NCBI GenBank assembly: GCA_035041965.1 | Contig: JAPYMA010000718.1 | Location: 62,001 to 126,000 of the forward strand | Direction of reading: 5' to 3' | DNA from: Anisakis pegreffii | Lineage: Eukaryota > Nematoda > Chromadorea > Rhabditida > Anisakidae | Length of the DNA stretch: 64,000 bases | Part shown: positions 25,238-37,700 of the stretch, piece after piece | How positions within the stretch are numbered: position 1 is the first letter of the stretch | Layout of the letters: each line of letters opens with the position of its first letter | Position numbers and translations under genes: made by a program | Notes under the pieces: model-generated | What the model was told of the DNA's origin: nothing | What the model saw: the letters and a program-made list of their open reading frames with translations, nothing else | The model's database searches: none

Positions 25238-27668
25238 AGCGATAACCGAACGATATCATCATTCTCATATGTGAGCTGTCGAAGTGAATCAGTCGAATCG
25301 AACGAATCCATTAAAGTTGTTTGCATTCGTCCACCAGGCTCACTCCCTCACTCACTCACTCACCTACACACTCTGTCGTTATCAATAATTCGCGCTGAGG
25401 TGTCGAATATGTATCACGCTATTGAAGTAAATCAGGAGGAGTATCGTTTTGAAATTACAAATTGCCGTATTATATTACAAATTTTCATTTCCCGTGCAAG
25501 CGTAAATTACCTCCCACACAGCTGTTCAGATGGTTCAAGTGAAGTGTTGTCGTAGATTCGGTTCATTTTCATCGTGTTGACTCTGTTCATTAATTCGTTC
25601 CCTTCGTTCATTCTAACGAACACATTATAAGTTGTGATGACGTGACGCGAATTTAAGATTATTATACATGGTGATGCGCTTCGTTATTTGCGTTTACTTT
25701 TCGTTGTTCGCCTCTGTACATTATTATTATTAACTGTGTTTCATACAAATGTCCTATATGCGTTCTCACTGAATTTAACGAATGTTTTTTGCTAATTGTT
25801 GAAGTGAAGTCTTCTTTGAAGATGGTATTTTCGAGCTGCGAGAATTGTCTGTGAACTTTAGGCGAGCACATTTTTCGGTTGATTTGTAGTCGTATAAACG
25901 TGTGTGTCTGTGCATACGTTCAACCCAAGCATATAATAGTTGTTTGTGATTATTGATTGGCAATGAATAAAAAAATCGCTCGAAATAAAATGTATCTAAA
26001 ATTTTTCTGCAGTCATTTGAAAGAAACATTCTTTTCCAATTTTGACATGTTTATATGTGTTCACGCTGTTTTGTTTTATCAAGTCGATTTGTCTGTTCCG
26101 TTCAACAATTCAAAATGGTTACCAGCAGTACTTACTAACCGTTGCTTGCCAGTCGTGTTGTTTCTTAATGCCGTGCTAGTTTACGATTCCGTTCGGTTTA
26201 ATAATAACATCGAATTAAGTTATTGAAATCACTTTGTTCAAAACGTTACCGTGTCTCATCGATTTTGTCTGATTTGTTTGTCTGACAATAGTTTGTCTGA
26301 TAATATGGATGCCAATGTTAAAATCAGCAAGGAAGATAACGTTTCACTTGAATTGTGACACTTCTATCAAAGCACCATTGGAATGATGTTTGTTGAACGT
26401 TCATCAGTTACAGCACCACTTTACATGATTGCCTTCAATTTCTGATGCATTTCAAAGAAGCAGGGTTGAGGTAGTGCTTTGTTATGAGACAGACATAAAA
26501 TATGGAGGAGGTATTGATGTGATGAGCTGCAGAATTTAACGTCTAAATTTATGGATTTATTTAATTGTTCGCAACGCACTGCATCGTAAGGTCTGACAAT
26601 TTTGATTAAGCATGCAACGGAGATTGAATGAAATTAGTACGTGCTAAGGAATTGTTCGATTATCAGTGCGATATCACACCGTAGCAATCGGTGCTTGTTG
26701 GGACGTAAGCACTGAGCACAGTGCTCATCAAAGAATGAACTCGTCATTCTGACATCATTGTGCAATGGAACGTGAATTTTTCCGTTTGTTCTTTGAATCC
26801 AATCGCAATCCATCAATTTTTAGACTTATTCCTTCGTTGAGTATTAATTGTTGTTACGCATCAGTAATTCTAACGAAAATTATTTTTCCACTTTTCACTT
26901 CAATGCTCGAAAAACTTAAAAAACAGTTCATAACGTGTTCCCTAATGGTTCTTCTCTTAATGCTCATCAGAGATTATTGTTTTATCTTCATTTGCGTTCA
27001 TTGTTTTTCAACTGAAATGATCGGTTGGTGTTTACTGGATGCTGTCCATATCCATACGCGACTCAAATATCGTTTAGTTCACACTGTCTGTTCTCAGTGT
27101 TTGCTTTCATTACCATTTTCAAGAAATTTAAATCATTCTCTTTGAATCATCAGTGCACATCTCAAGTCTTTGTTGTCTTCTCGATTCAGCGCAAACATTT
27201 TAATTAGTGCTGTTGATTATTGAATTTTTATCTTAAAATATTTTTTTTGAAAATTTCCTGAACCATTCACGTTTCAAGATGAACAGATGTTATGTTCCTG
27301 ATTGTTCTTCATCTGTTTTTTTTTCTTTAAAAACAATTAGTGCATTTCTTTCCGAAAAAATTGCATTCTCTTTCTCACATTTCATTAACGTCTACTTGTG
27401 AATGTCTATGTCGATAAGTCTCATATCATTGAAACGTAATGTTTCTTTCATCGGTTTTCGAAAATTTATTTGCGGTTTTCGTTGTCAAGTTTTAATGAGC
27501 TGTGAGTAAATTTATTCAGCTGGTTCTTTCCTTAATCGAATGATTCGTAAATTTTTGTGTTTCTGAGAGAAATTGAACCATCCAATGCAAATGTATACGA
27601 GAACAAACAGTGAAGTGCTACTGAACTAATAAAGTGCAGAAAATGAGATTGAATGTGTTGGTTGGATG
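25238..27668. other. Stretch without recognised gene
   Basis: AT-rich, with a short CACT run near 25346-25360. A 126-codon plus frame at 26765-27145 is rich in Leu, Phe, Ile and Cys, as expected for random AT-rich sequence. It has no splice sites or family features that I can point to. Confidence 0.35.
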
Positions 27669-27888
27669 ATTGCTTCTGATCGAATGCAGCATTGCTTCTG
27701 ATCGAATGCAGCATTGCTTCTGATCGAATGCAGCATTGCTTCTGATCGAATGCAGCATTGCTTCTGATCGAATGCAGCATTGCTTCTGATCGAATGCAGC
27801 ATTGCTTCTGATCGAATGCAGCATTGCTTCTGATCGAATGCAGCATTGCTTCTGATCGAATGCAGCATTGCTTCTGATCGAATGCAGC
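27669..27888. repeat. Perfect 22-bp tandem repeat, 10 copies
   Basis: Ten identical head-to-tail copies of a 22-bp unit that begins ATTGCTTCTGATCG and ends AATGCAGC, 220 bp in all, with no substitution between copies. The left flank (GGATG) and right flank (ATCCTCAG) are unrelated, so the array starts and ends cleanly. The unit has no stop on the minus strand in any frame, which opens three overlapping frames of 80 to 109 codons. Because 22 is not a multiple of 3, all three read the same 22-residue cyclic peptide. I treat these frames as by-products. Complete identity suggests recent expansion or ongoing homogenisation. Confidence 0.98.
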
Positions 27889-30800
27889 ATCCTCAGTGAT
27901 TCATTTTTAAATGTTTCTCGCTGTGTTCGTATGAGTGGATATTGCATTTATGCATGCTCTGTTCCATTCTGTTTTTTTCATTTTTTTTGAAAAACTGAAC
28001 GAAGTACCCATTGCCAATGATTTTTTGTCATTGTTCATTGCAATCGATAAAGAATTCAACTGCACGCAATGCAGCGAAAAAATTTTTGCCAGAAATAATA
28101 ACAATAATGGCGAATATTTTGCAGCGTATAATTTTACAGATGGATTCGTGTTCTGCAGAACATCCGATATTTATTGCTGTTTAAATTACTTAACATATTT
28201 TGACGTTCTTGTTACTTTGAATGCTGCACGATGAGGAGTTCACAAATATTTCAATTTTTGAAATATTCGAGAACTCTGTGAAATCTCAATCTGATCTTAG
28301 TAGGAGCATCAGCGTGTGTCTGAGGTTGTGTCTTAGCCTAAGAATACAGCAAAAAGGCATTTCTGAGATGGTCATTTTTCAAAAAGCGTAGTACACTAAG
28401 GACAGAGGGCGTCTTGTTCAAAACGCATTTGCTTTTTCCTTAAAATTTATTTCCCATTTTCATCGCTTCACAGCAGCAGTGTTGTATGGAGTCGTTTTTT
28501 CGTCTATCAACTTGAATGTTCTGAAGAAAAATGATTTTTTTTTTGACATGCACTCATCGAGTTACAATCTCTTGGTCTAAGAGATACACACCAGATCTAG
28601 TTGAGCACCCAATTGTTTTCCTCAGTACGTCCAGATGGGTTCTTACGATCGTACTCATCAATTCGTCATATTCGCATGTAGTCTTCGTTAAAATCGCTAT
28701 CACTGTACATGTTTTCCAGTGTTGTCAAATGACGAGATCAGAGGTTTTTGCGCTGTTCATCAACAGCAAACGTTCATGAGGCTTTCAAATATCGCTGAAA
28801 ACGGTGATATTATTGAATGGTAATTGTCGTTTGTGTAATAGTGTGTGCGAACAGTTGTATCGTTGGTTATATGATCATTGCGTTGTTTTGATCGCGACTG
28901 ATCACTGATTATATGATCGTTATTTATTTGAGTATTCGCCGCCTCATTCGTTCTGCAATTCGTCTTCGAGCAAATTGCGTTTATTTTCATTAATAAACAT
29001 TATATCGTAGTAGAAAAGTTTTGTTGTGTCGCTGTTTAGTGAACCCTTTCAGTGATTCGATTTGAGGTGTTTTGCTTGTGCGCAAGTTAGTGTATTACGT
29101 TCGTGATCGATTTCGCTAAATTCATTGTTCATACGTTCGTAACTTTTTTATAAAATCTTCTGCTGTTTTTTTCGCATACTTCATGAAGTATTCACGTGAG
29201 GTATTTTTAGTTTGATCTTTTTTCTCACACAATCCATAATATAAATGTCATGTGGATGCATTTTGTGAATTTATTAATATGTATTTTAATTTCATATCTT
29301 TTGATTGACAATAAAATATTGATTGCGAGAATCCATTCCGCTGTCAGTAGTCAGTCAAAATTTAATCGTTTTTCATTGAGAGGCTGCTTGGTTTTATGTC
29401 TTCCAATGTACGAATCTTGCAGAGGCTAGCGTTGTGTGCAACCAAAAACTCATTATGCTTTATGAATGTGCATGAATTATGGTAACGATTTATTCTGCTG
29501 AATTGTTTCGTTTTTATCGTTATATTTATTCTCTCTAAATGGCATATTTCATTCAGAGAGTAGTTTCAGTGAAAATTATTGTGGTACGAATTGATGTTGT
29601 TACATAAATAAGTTTACATGTTACATCAGCGATAATTTAAATTGCCCTTTTTCGACATCTTTGTGTTTGTTTTGCTTTTTTACTGATTCAAATGCAACAA
29701 TTTTGTCTCGACGAGCTGTGCGATCAGCGTATGCCTCGTTTTTGGAGCAGCAGCGAACTATGATGCCAAATGCTGCTCTCATTTCAGTACTCCAATTTGC
29801 CACATCATTCAGATAATTATTCAAAATTTCGGAATATTATTGTTTTCTTCAAAGCCTCTTATTTGGATGAATTTCCATTGGGTAATCGTTATTGATTCGT
29901 ATTTGTTGGACACTTATTCATTTGATTCTATAAGTCAGTGGCATTGATCGTCGTGTGTGTTATTGAAAATAATGTATTCATTCTTTTAGATTCACTTTAA
30001 AGAGCCTTTTCATAGAAATTAGTGGAAGAAAGGACTTTTGAAAGACTCGTTTGAAGTTAGTGCGATTGCGTTATTTGTTGATCGTTACAGCACTGCTATT
30101 TTGCATTATTTTATTTTTTTTTGTGTAATTATGATTTGTCGTATTGATTCTGTCACTACTATCACTTGTCATTCACTTCCTACGCAGTCACTAAAATATT
30201 CATTCATCCATCGATTCAATCACTTTTTGGTGAGGTGACGTTATGTGGATTCGCCTCCGTCTTACCACCACTAGATATTATTAATTTCTTCGCCTTGGGA
30301 ATCCTACTCTCCATCCAGTCAACAATACTCGAAGTGCCAAGAGGAAAATACTCGTTTTTAGAAAAAAAAAACTCCTCTCTAGATCACCGTTCATTCATTC
30401 AACCAAACGTTTGTTGTCATCAATGTCACCCGCAATATAAAGTGTACACCAAACAAATATTTTCGATTATATTATCATATAATTTCCGATGTTTGCACAC
30501 AACACAACGAAGTTTGTGTTGTGCTATTGGCTCATTATCGAAACATATGTTCGTCGTCGCATCCATACTTCGCTTCATTGTTCAGCGTTGTTTTCATCGA
30601 TTGCATCTGATTGTAGCGCTCGCTGCTTTGATGGTTTTTTTTGACTTCGAAGCAATTTTTGCTGCATTTCGACTCGTGATTTGCGTTTGTTTGTGGTGAA
30701 CACTCTCAAGATTCATAATATAAGTTTGATAGTAATAGTTGTATTCGGTAGTCATGCTTCCAATAATAATGACGCCATTGGTGATCATAACATAAATTTT

Positions 30801-31599
30801 GTTTGTTATAATAAGTTTTCTCTTAACATCTTTTCAATCAGGTTGATTACGGCTAATGGTTAATGTAACTGCTCATAATTTCAGTCTCATATCCGTAAGT
30901 TGAACGAAACCTGGCTGATGTAAATAAGAATATTAAAAACAAGCAATTTTATAGTAAATTACGTTAGAGTTTAGAATGTCATCTTTAAAAAAACATTATT
31001 CCATTGATGAAGCGTCATTTCTGAGTTGTACGAAAGTGTTTTGGCTGAATTTTCGTTTATTTTTCGTGGTTTTCATGGCGCTGTATTTTGCTGACAGATT
31101 CTTACGGCGATTTTGTGGAGTATTATTGAACTGGATTGGATGATGCAATGATACGAATTTTAATTTCAGATTGTATGGAACCTCATTGGTGGAACACATT
31201 TTCAGTGCATTTATTTATTTATTAACTGCTTAATATTTTCGAAAGTTATCCGGACATTTACAACGTTTAATTTGCAATTTTATTTCAACCGTGTGCTCTG
31301 CAATTGTTTGTCACCTCAACTCAATATTATATTCTTAATCTACTTTATCGGTATCCGTGCTGTTAATAATAGCTCACTGATCAATACGTCACGATTCGTT
31401 CTTCAAACTGACCAGCGATCAATCAATCGATACACTGAGGGCATTTATATTCAACGTTATTTGGATTGATCGATAAAATCGATAAACTCTGATCAGTTGA
31501 GTGAATAATATCAACTTACTTAACTATATTCACATCATCTCCAAGCAGCAGCTCCAGTCTGAACTTGCTTTGTCCTTGCGTCGAAAACTGCTCTCCATA
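27889..31599. other. Upstream flank of the HMG-type gene, no gene recognised
   Basis: AT-rich DNA. A plus frame at 27935-28234 contains FNCTQCSEKIFA, which looks like half of a zinc finger but has no matching histidines. A 177-codon plus frame at 30166-30699 has no coding-like composition. No TATA box or initiator could be tied to the 31600 start. Confidence 0.35.
28236..28276. repeat. 41-nt hairpin with 3-nt loop
   Basis: GAGTTC and AATATTTCAA on the left pair with TTGAAATATT and GAACTC on the right. They are separated by a 3-nt internal loop (ACA opposite CGA) and capped by TTT at 28255-28257. It lies just after the TGA of a short open frame at 28232-28234, but no supported gene is there. 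Confidence 0.7.
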
Positions 31600-31724
31600 A
31601 TGAAAGATAAAGAGCAGGCGGCTGTGTGTGTGGACGATAAACAGTGTTCTGAACATCAAAGCAATAATAAAGAGATAATCGACGATGCGTCCTGCTTCAA
31701 AACACCTCTACTTTTACCACCCAG
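31600..31724 (+). CDS. HMG-box-type gene, putative first coding exon
   Basis: Encodes residues 1-41 plus two bases of codon 42. It starts MKDKEQ and ends TPLLLPP before AG|GTGAGT, a strong donor. The N-terminal half is polar and acidic, with three cysteines. I chose the ATG at 31600 because it is the first ATG codon in the frame. The frame is open without an ATG back to 31501, just after a TGA, so an upstream exon could splice in (for example after the CTCCAG ending at 31545), or an SL leader could be trans-spliced. Codon use (GAG, CAG, GTG, GAC) is richer in G/C at third positions than in the flanks. The link to exon 2 rests on phase: AG plus the first A of exon 2 makes Arg and the frame stays open. 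No homologue is recognised for this part, so it could belong to another transcript. Confidence 0.55.
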
Positions 31725-34700
31725 GTGAGTGTGTCATGACTTCTTTGCTCTTTCGTTCATTTTGTTGAATTCATTTTCGACGTTCATTCGTCGTATTTCG
31801 TTATATCAAATTATTTGCTCTTCATAATTCAAAAGCCAGACTCTTTTATGTCCTGTGGTATTTAAACATTAACGACTCGTAAAATCATCCTTGTAGTACT
31901 CATTTGTCCCTCTATGCCATTCATTTTATCTCTTATGTTCCGCTAAATAGATATTCATGAAATTGCTTAATAATATTAATAATATAATATTCTGTCTATT
32001 CTCTGAATTTTGAGTAAATTAACACCGCTTAGGTGCTAAATGTAATCTATATGGCAAATGCTTTCGTAGTTTCATATTACGACAGCAATTGCTCTCGTGT
32101 TGATGACGCACAACGAATGACTACGATTTGTGTGTCTCATTGATCAATCATTCAGATGTGAACAATATAGTCGAAATTTTTTGCTTACGCTCAAGAGTAT
32201 CTATTTTGATGAGTTGAACTTTTTTTGCTCACGAGAACTTATCTGCAAAAACATTGCTCTCAGTCGTTGGGTAAGTTGGTGGCAAGTATCACTTAAAACA
32301 TGGATCTGTAAACAAATAAAACAATGAAACAACGAATTGCTCCTAGGAATCCCTGTTGATCTTTCGGTTTCAAAACTTGAAATCAAGAATCAGGTTTCAT
32401 CGGAGAGAATTTATGGCCTATCAATGTGTGATCTCCTTATATCATTCACAATCAGAGCATAAATTGCGATTAGACGAGCGCATTAGTTCATTACTGAATC
32501 GGCACTATTGAGCTTAACGATCAGCATTTTCGGTTGGTTTCTTGACGCGAATTCTGTGTGAAATTCACGAGAATCAGTCTTGAAAGGCTGTTTTTTGCGA
32601 AGGTGTAATTGAAATGAGTGAATGCGATGATTGAATCCAACGAAAATGTTCCAATGGCAAAACGTCTCGCCGCCAAATAATTTTATATGTGCTGCGCACG
32701 TACACAGCTGCAATCGTATTTTTGGGTTATTGCAACAGTGATCAATATGTTCCGCATGAAAAAGAACTTCTTCATCTACGAAAACCTCTCCTAAAATGCA
32801 ATATTTCACTTTTGACATGAATACAACATTCCATTTCGAGCAGTACTTCGGTCAGCAAGTGGGACTCGAGCCCACAACGTATCAGTGCCCGGTTTGATGA
32901 CTTATCATGAATCCACGGGATGATTCTGTTCAGTTTTTGACTAATGTATGAAATGTTCGAGATAGAAGTCTAATTAATTGTTGAGCATTGCATTCTCTGC
33001 GTTTATTGAAGACAGAATTGTAGCGTACAAGTCTAAATCGTCCTTTCCAGGAGCTTCTAGAATGAAACTAGGATATTCGAACATTTGGTTGCTTCCTTTT
33101 TGTGTGATTTTCCGAATTTTATAATTATTTCATATAGCGCAAAGCGAAACATTACTTTGTGTGAGTGTAAAGCGATGCCTGTTTTTTTTTCTGTTTATGA
33201 GGATTTACATCTTTTGAATGATTGATCATTGTACGTGAACAATAGAGAAGAGTAGCATCGCAGATCGTTTATTCACCGCAATGGCAGCAGAGCAATATGC
33301 AATTTTGTGTGCATTTTCGGAGTGTGATGCTGATGAGCATGCAGTTCAGCGAAAAACATATTCGGAATATACAACCCCGTAGATTACAGCGACCGATAGA
33401 AATAATTCTCACTCTTGGAACGGAAAAACTGTTTGTTCACAGCAGGAAATTGACCAGTCTTCCAATTTTCCGCTGTTTTTCACCTCCTGTTCCATCCCTT
33501 CCATCTTTCTGGACACAAATTGCTGTCAGCATCATCTGAAATAATGGCATGTCTTTTGGTTGACTCACTGACCTCAAATCTCAAAAATTGTGATTGAAGA
33601 ATTTATTGTGCCAGCTGAATGCGTCAAGTGAATTTTCCTTCTACAATCATTAGGAGTCGTTGAGTCGGAAAGAAACGAGCATTTCTAAGTTCCATGAATA
33701 AGAGCATAAGTATATTAGAAATCAGTGGATATTGATGAGTGCAATCACTGCTAATCTAATCTCCTAAAAGCATCTTCATGCTCGCAGAAATAATTTCAAT
33801 CTTATAATTCGATCAAATTTTCGTTTTGCGATCAGTCGTCCGCGTTCACGTTATCAATTATCCAAGGCATACTTTATTAATTTCCCAAAATTGAATAGAA
33901 GCAATTTAGGCTTATCTATGTTCTGATTTTGTGTGTTTCTTACACTTTTGTTAGAGTTTCCAAAGTAATTAATTTTCATCAACCAGAAATTTATTTTCTA
34001 CCATCTTGCAGTGCTCAAGTTTTTTTTTGAAGTGGCCATAATTTTAAGTTTTCTCTCTCCTCGGATCATTAAAAAAAATTATCCCTCATGAGAGAGTCTG
34101 TGAAAGAAAAAGTTGTAATTGACCTTCTTTCATAACGAGTGTCGGCTCTACGAGGATTTACGAGATAATATACCAAATTCATTGTTGGAATACTATCACT
34201 CAGCTAAGGAGCGCCGCCTTCAGAGGAACAATCAACGACAGCAGTGGAGAATAAAGTTTATAAGAACCATTTCCCTATGTATCGAATGTGCATACAGGCA
34301 TTTTCTTAGCTCAGCGTTATCCACCCTTGTTTTGCTCTCGTATTTGAAATTCTCTCGTTTTATGGAACACTGCAAAACAGAAGCTAAGCTGAACGAAGAA
34401 AACTGCTAAAGAAAGCTGAAATTCATGGAAAGATGAAAGAAGTGAACGTTTTGAGAACAATTAAGAAGCCAATAGGTAATAAAACAAAGGAATGGTACCA
34501 CGTAAGTATGAGGTTGCACATACAACACATCTAACGATATTCAGATCGTGTTTAGTTTCTGCGCAGCTGGTTGTGACTAATAGTACAGTAAGTGACATAC
34601 GTGTAACAAACAATTCATATTCTGCTTGAATCAACAAAAGAGTGCTCCAATGATCAATGTCATGTTTTTCATCAAATATTTCATGTCATGATAATGGAAC

Positions 34701-37700
34701 TTTGGAGAGATTTTTGGTATTGTACTGATGAAAATATTGACTATGAGTGTCTTATCGGCGTATTTTAGCTGTGTAGAGATCAGTAATCGCTGAGCACTCG
34801 TAGATAGTGAGTGGTGAGCCATAACGCATTGTAATGTTGTGTTGTGGTGATTCGTCAAGCTGAATGAAGAGCGTTGTACGCAGCATTCCATCGTTGAGTA
34901 GTGAGTCATTTGAATGAAACACTAGAAAAAAAAGAATTGCAAAATTGAGTGCGCTCGAGACTGTCACAAATTTTAACCATTCCATTTTTTTGTTATTTTA
35001 AAAATATTTTTTGTATTGCCTTCTGAGTCATTTACGTTAGCAATAATTCACTTAAAACATTTTCACTTGTACTATTAGTAGATTGTTATCGCAACGATTC
35101 TCTTTCATCTCAAACATAATTTTCAGTGATTGTTCCTAACAATAAGTTTTTTTCCAGAATCAATTCAAAATTCACATCAAATAAAACGAAACGACTGTTG
35201 AGCCTTTCAGATTCGAAATGTTTAGTGTTGGCAATCTTTTCAATTCAAATGTCAATTTTTCTGTCCGTAAAATTTCATTTGATTCATCCGCCTTAACAGA
35301 ATCATCAAACCGTTAATTTTGCTTTGCTCTATCTCTCTCTCTCTGATAAAGAATGATTTTTGATGCGTTCTAGTGCTGTGTAGATCGTTTCAAATTGCAA
35401 CAGTGCAGCAAATCATATGTAGCAAATATTTCATGATTGTATTGTCATCGATGTGAATTTTTTTCGCTTTCTCGATATTTCGCGATGCATAGAAATTCAT
35501 CCAGTGCATTTAATTTTACGTTCCTTTCAATTCATATTAATTATTTCACGTTCCATTCATAATGCTTTCATTTACTGATGAAAATTATAAATTTCAATTT
35601 ATCTTTATCGTAATGCTTCCTTTTTATGTGCCCAATTTGGTCAATCATCAGTGTATGACAACTGATTTCGTATATCTTTTTCATGTTAAATTCAAAAACG
35701 ATTCATATCGCTTTTTATGCCTCGTGTTGTGTGTCGTTTCATGTCGGTTGTGAACATTTCTCTTCAAATTGCATTTTCCTCATTGAATAACTCCTTGAAT
35801 TTTTCTCGGTTTTTGCGCCCCAAAAACAAAAGAATCCCAAAACAATGTGCTTCTTCAAAACTCATTTTCAAGCCACTGTTTCGCTACTGTTTTCAAAATA
35901 TTCTTTCGATAAGTGTGAACTTCGATGTTCTCGTCGTGCACGATCAAGAAAAAATAGTCAGTGTTTAAGGGAAACTTGAGGATAGCAATTGCAATTTTTT
36001 TGTAGAAGTACTTTGGAAACATTGACATATGAATGCAGTTCAATTGAGAGTGGAATTTAAAGCGTAACTTTTGTTGTAAACAACATCAGTAACGTTTGTG
36101 CAATGAATATCACTCGGAACGAATCATGTGTTTCGTTGGCATTCGATGTGATGCGTGTGTTGTACACGCAAACAAATCCATAAAAAACAACTATTTTACT
36201 TTTCCAGTGTGCTCTTTTCAAAATTTCTTCGCGATCTCTTTTCAAGATCTTTTCCATGCTTCTTGTTCCTGTTTAATCCATTCACTCATCCAGTTATTTT
36301 AGAAATGCACTTAGTAATAAAAAATACACTCAGATATACTCGATTGCTATTCGCCGAAAGGCAAACTTCGTTGTTCCCTTCTGAACCCGTCCACGTTGTG
36401 ATGGAATCGTTTTTGTTTGTTTCGCTGAAATTTCATCTCCATTTTTCGCTAACTTGTCCGAAGGGTATTTGCACATTGTAATTAATATTCGTTCGGCTGC
36501 TGCTTGAATGACAGCTGTGCAAATTGTTGTTGACAATAGCGTGAAGTCACTCACCTAAGACATGTTGATGGGAATTGATGATGTTGCCTGCATTCGCCTC
36601 AAAAACTTTTTTTGCTTCCATTTTGCAAGATTTTGCGTAAATATTCCTCTTCATTTCCTTATTTTACAGTACCTTTAGGTCATGGTTTGCGCACAGAATC
36701 CTTCAAAAATCATTCGAGGATATTTTAAAAATATATCTCGCACTGAAATGTTCTCTCTGTACGTTCGACCACGAAAATTTTGTTTTTGCACTGGGTTCGG
36801 GCTTGTCATGAATTCAAATGAAACGTCTGAATAATCCAATCGCATTTTATCGTATCCGGCAGATTGTATCCCTACCGTTTTTCTTTCTGAGTACATCAGC
36901 AAAAATGGTCGGAAAACACGAAAAAGTTTGTTCTCATTCACCAAGTGTGAATAATTCGAATACTTTTAATAATTATACGTAGTAGTAATTCTGTCCCCTT
37001 ATCATGCGAGTGAATAAATAGATCATCTGCGATGTTTTTATCTCACTCGGTTCAGTTCTCTGCGAGCCCTTCTCGGAACCGGTGTCCATGTTTTTTGTTG
37101 ATTCAGTGTCCTATCATTATGCACTTTCGTGAGATTTCGGAGGAAAGTGTCTTTTTTGGTGCATCGTTAGGACTGAGGGAAATTTATTACTCGGAAGTAA
37201 TGCCTCCACTGCGATAGATTGGTTTTAAGCAGAAACTGAACGAGAATACACTATTTTTGGGAAGTGTGTATAATTCAGTTTCTCATTTTCTTGCTCATTA
37301 TCCACGCTCTGCCGGCAATTTTTCACCCTTCATCAGTATCTGATCCAGATCTAACAATAAGCAATTTTCATCCATCTTGTACGGTTATCCACTGGGTGTA
37401 AGATATATTTTCGCCTTTTATCCTAATTTTGACTAACTCAATAGCGTGCTCTTGCAGAAAATTTTTCAATTTTCCCCCAATTTCTCTCTATATTAGACAA
37501 ATGAATAGATTGTGTAAAAATTGGAAATGCGAAACGATATAATCATGCTGATAATCCAGTATTGCTGAGCAGCGTTTCAGTGTTCAGATTGCATTTTGAG
37601 AGAATTTCATATATAACCGATTGTGATTCTCCGTTTTTTGATATTGATGGCACCATGGTTTCCTGTTCACAGTTAAGATTCACTGATAGGTTTTTCCAAG

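Noticed and set aside
27532..27947. Three overlapping minus-strand frames with a repeated LHSIRSNAAFDQKQCC-type peptide
   Set aside because: They arise because the 22-bp tandem unit has no stop on that strand in any frame. All three frames give the same cyclic peptide.
27935..28234. Frame with FNCTQCSEKIFA resembling half a C2H2 zinc finger
   Set aside because: No histidine pair follows at the right distance, and the rest is Asn/Phe/Tyr-rich as in random AT-rich sequence.
30166..30699. 177-codon plus frame
   Set aside because: It crosses an A9 run and has no coding-like codon use, conserved motif or splice context.
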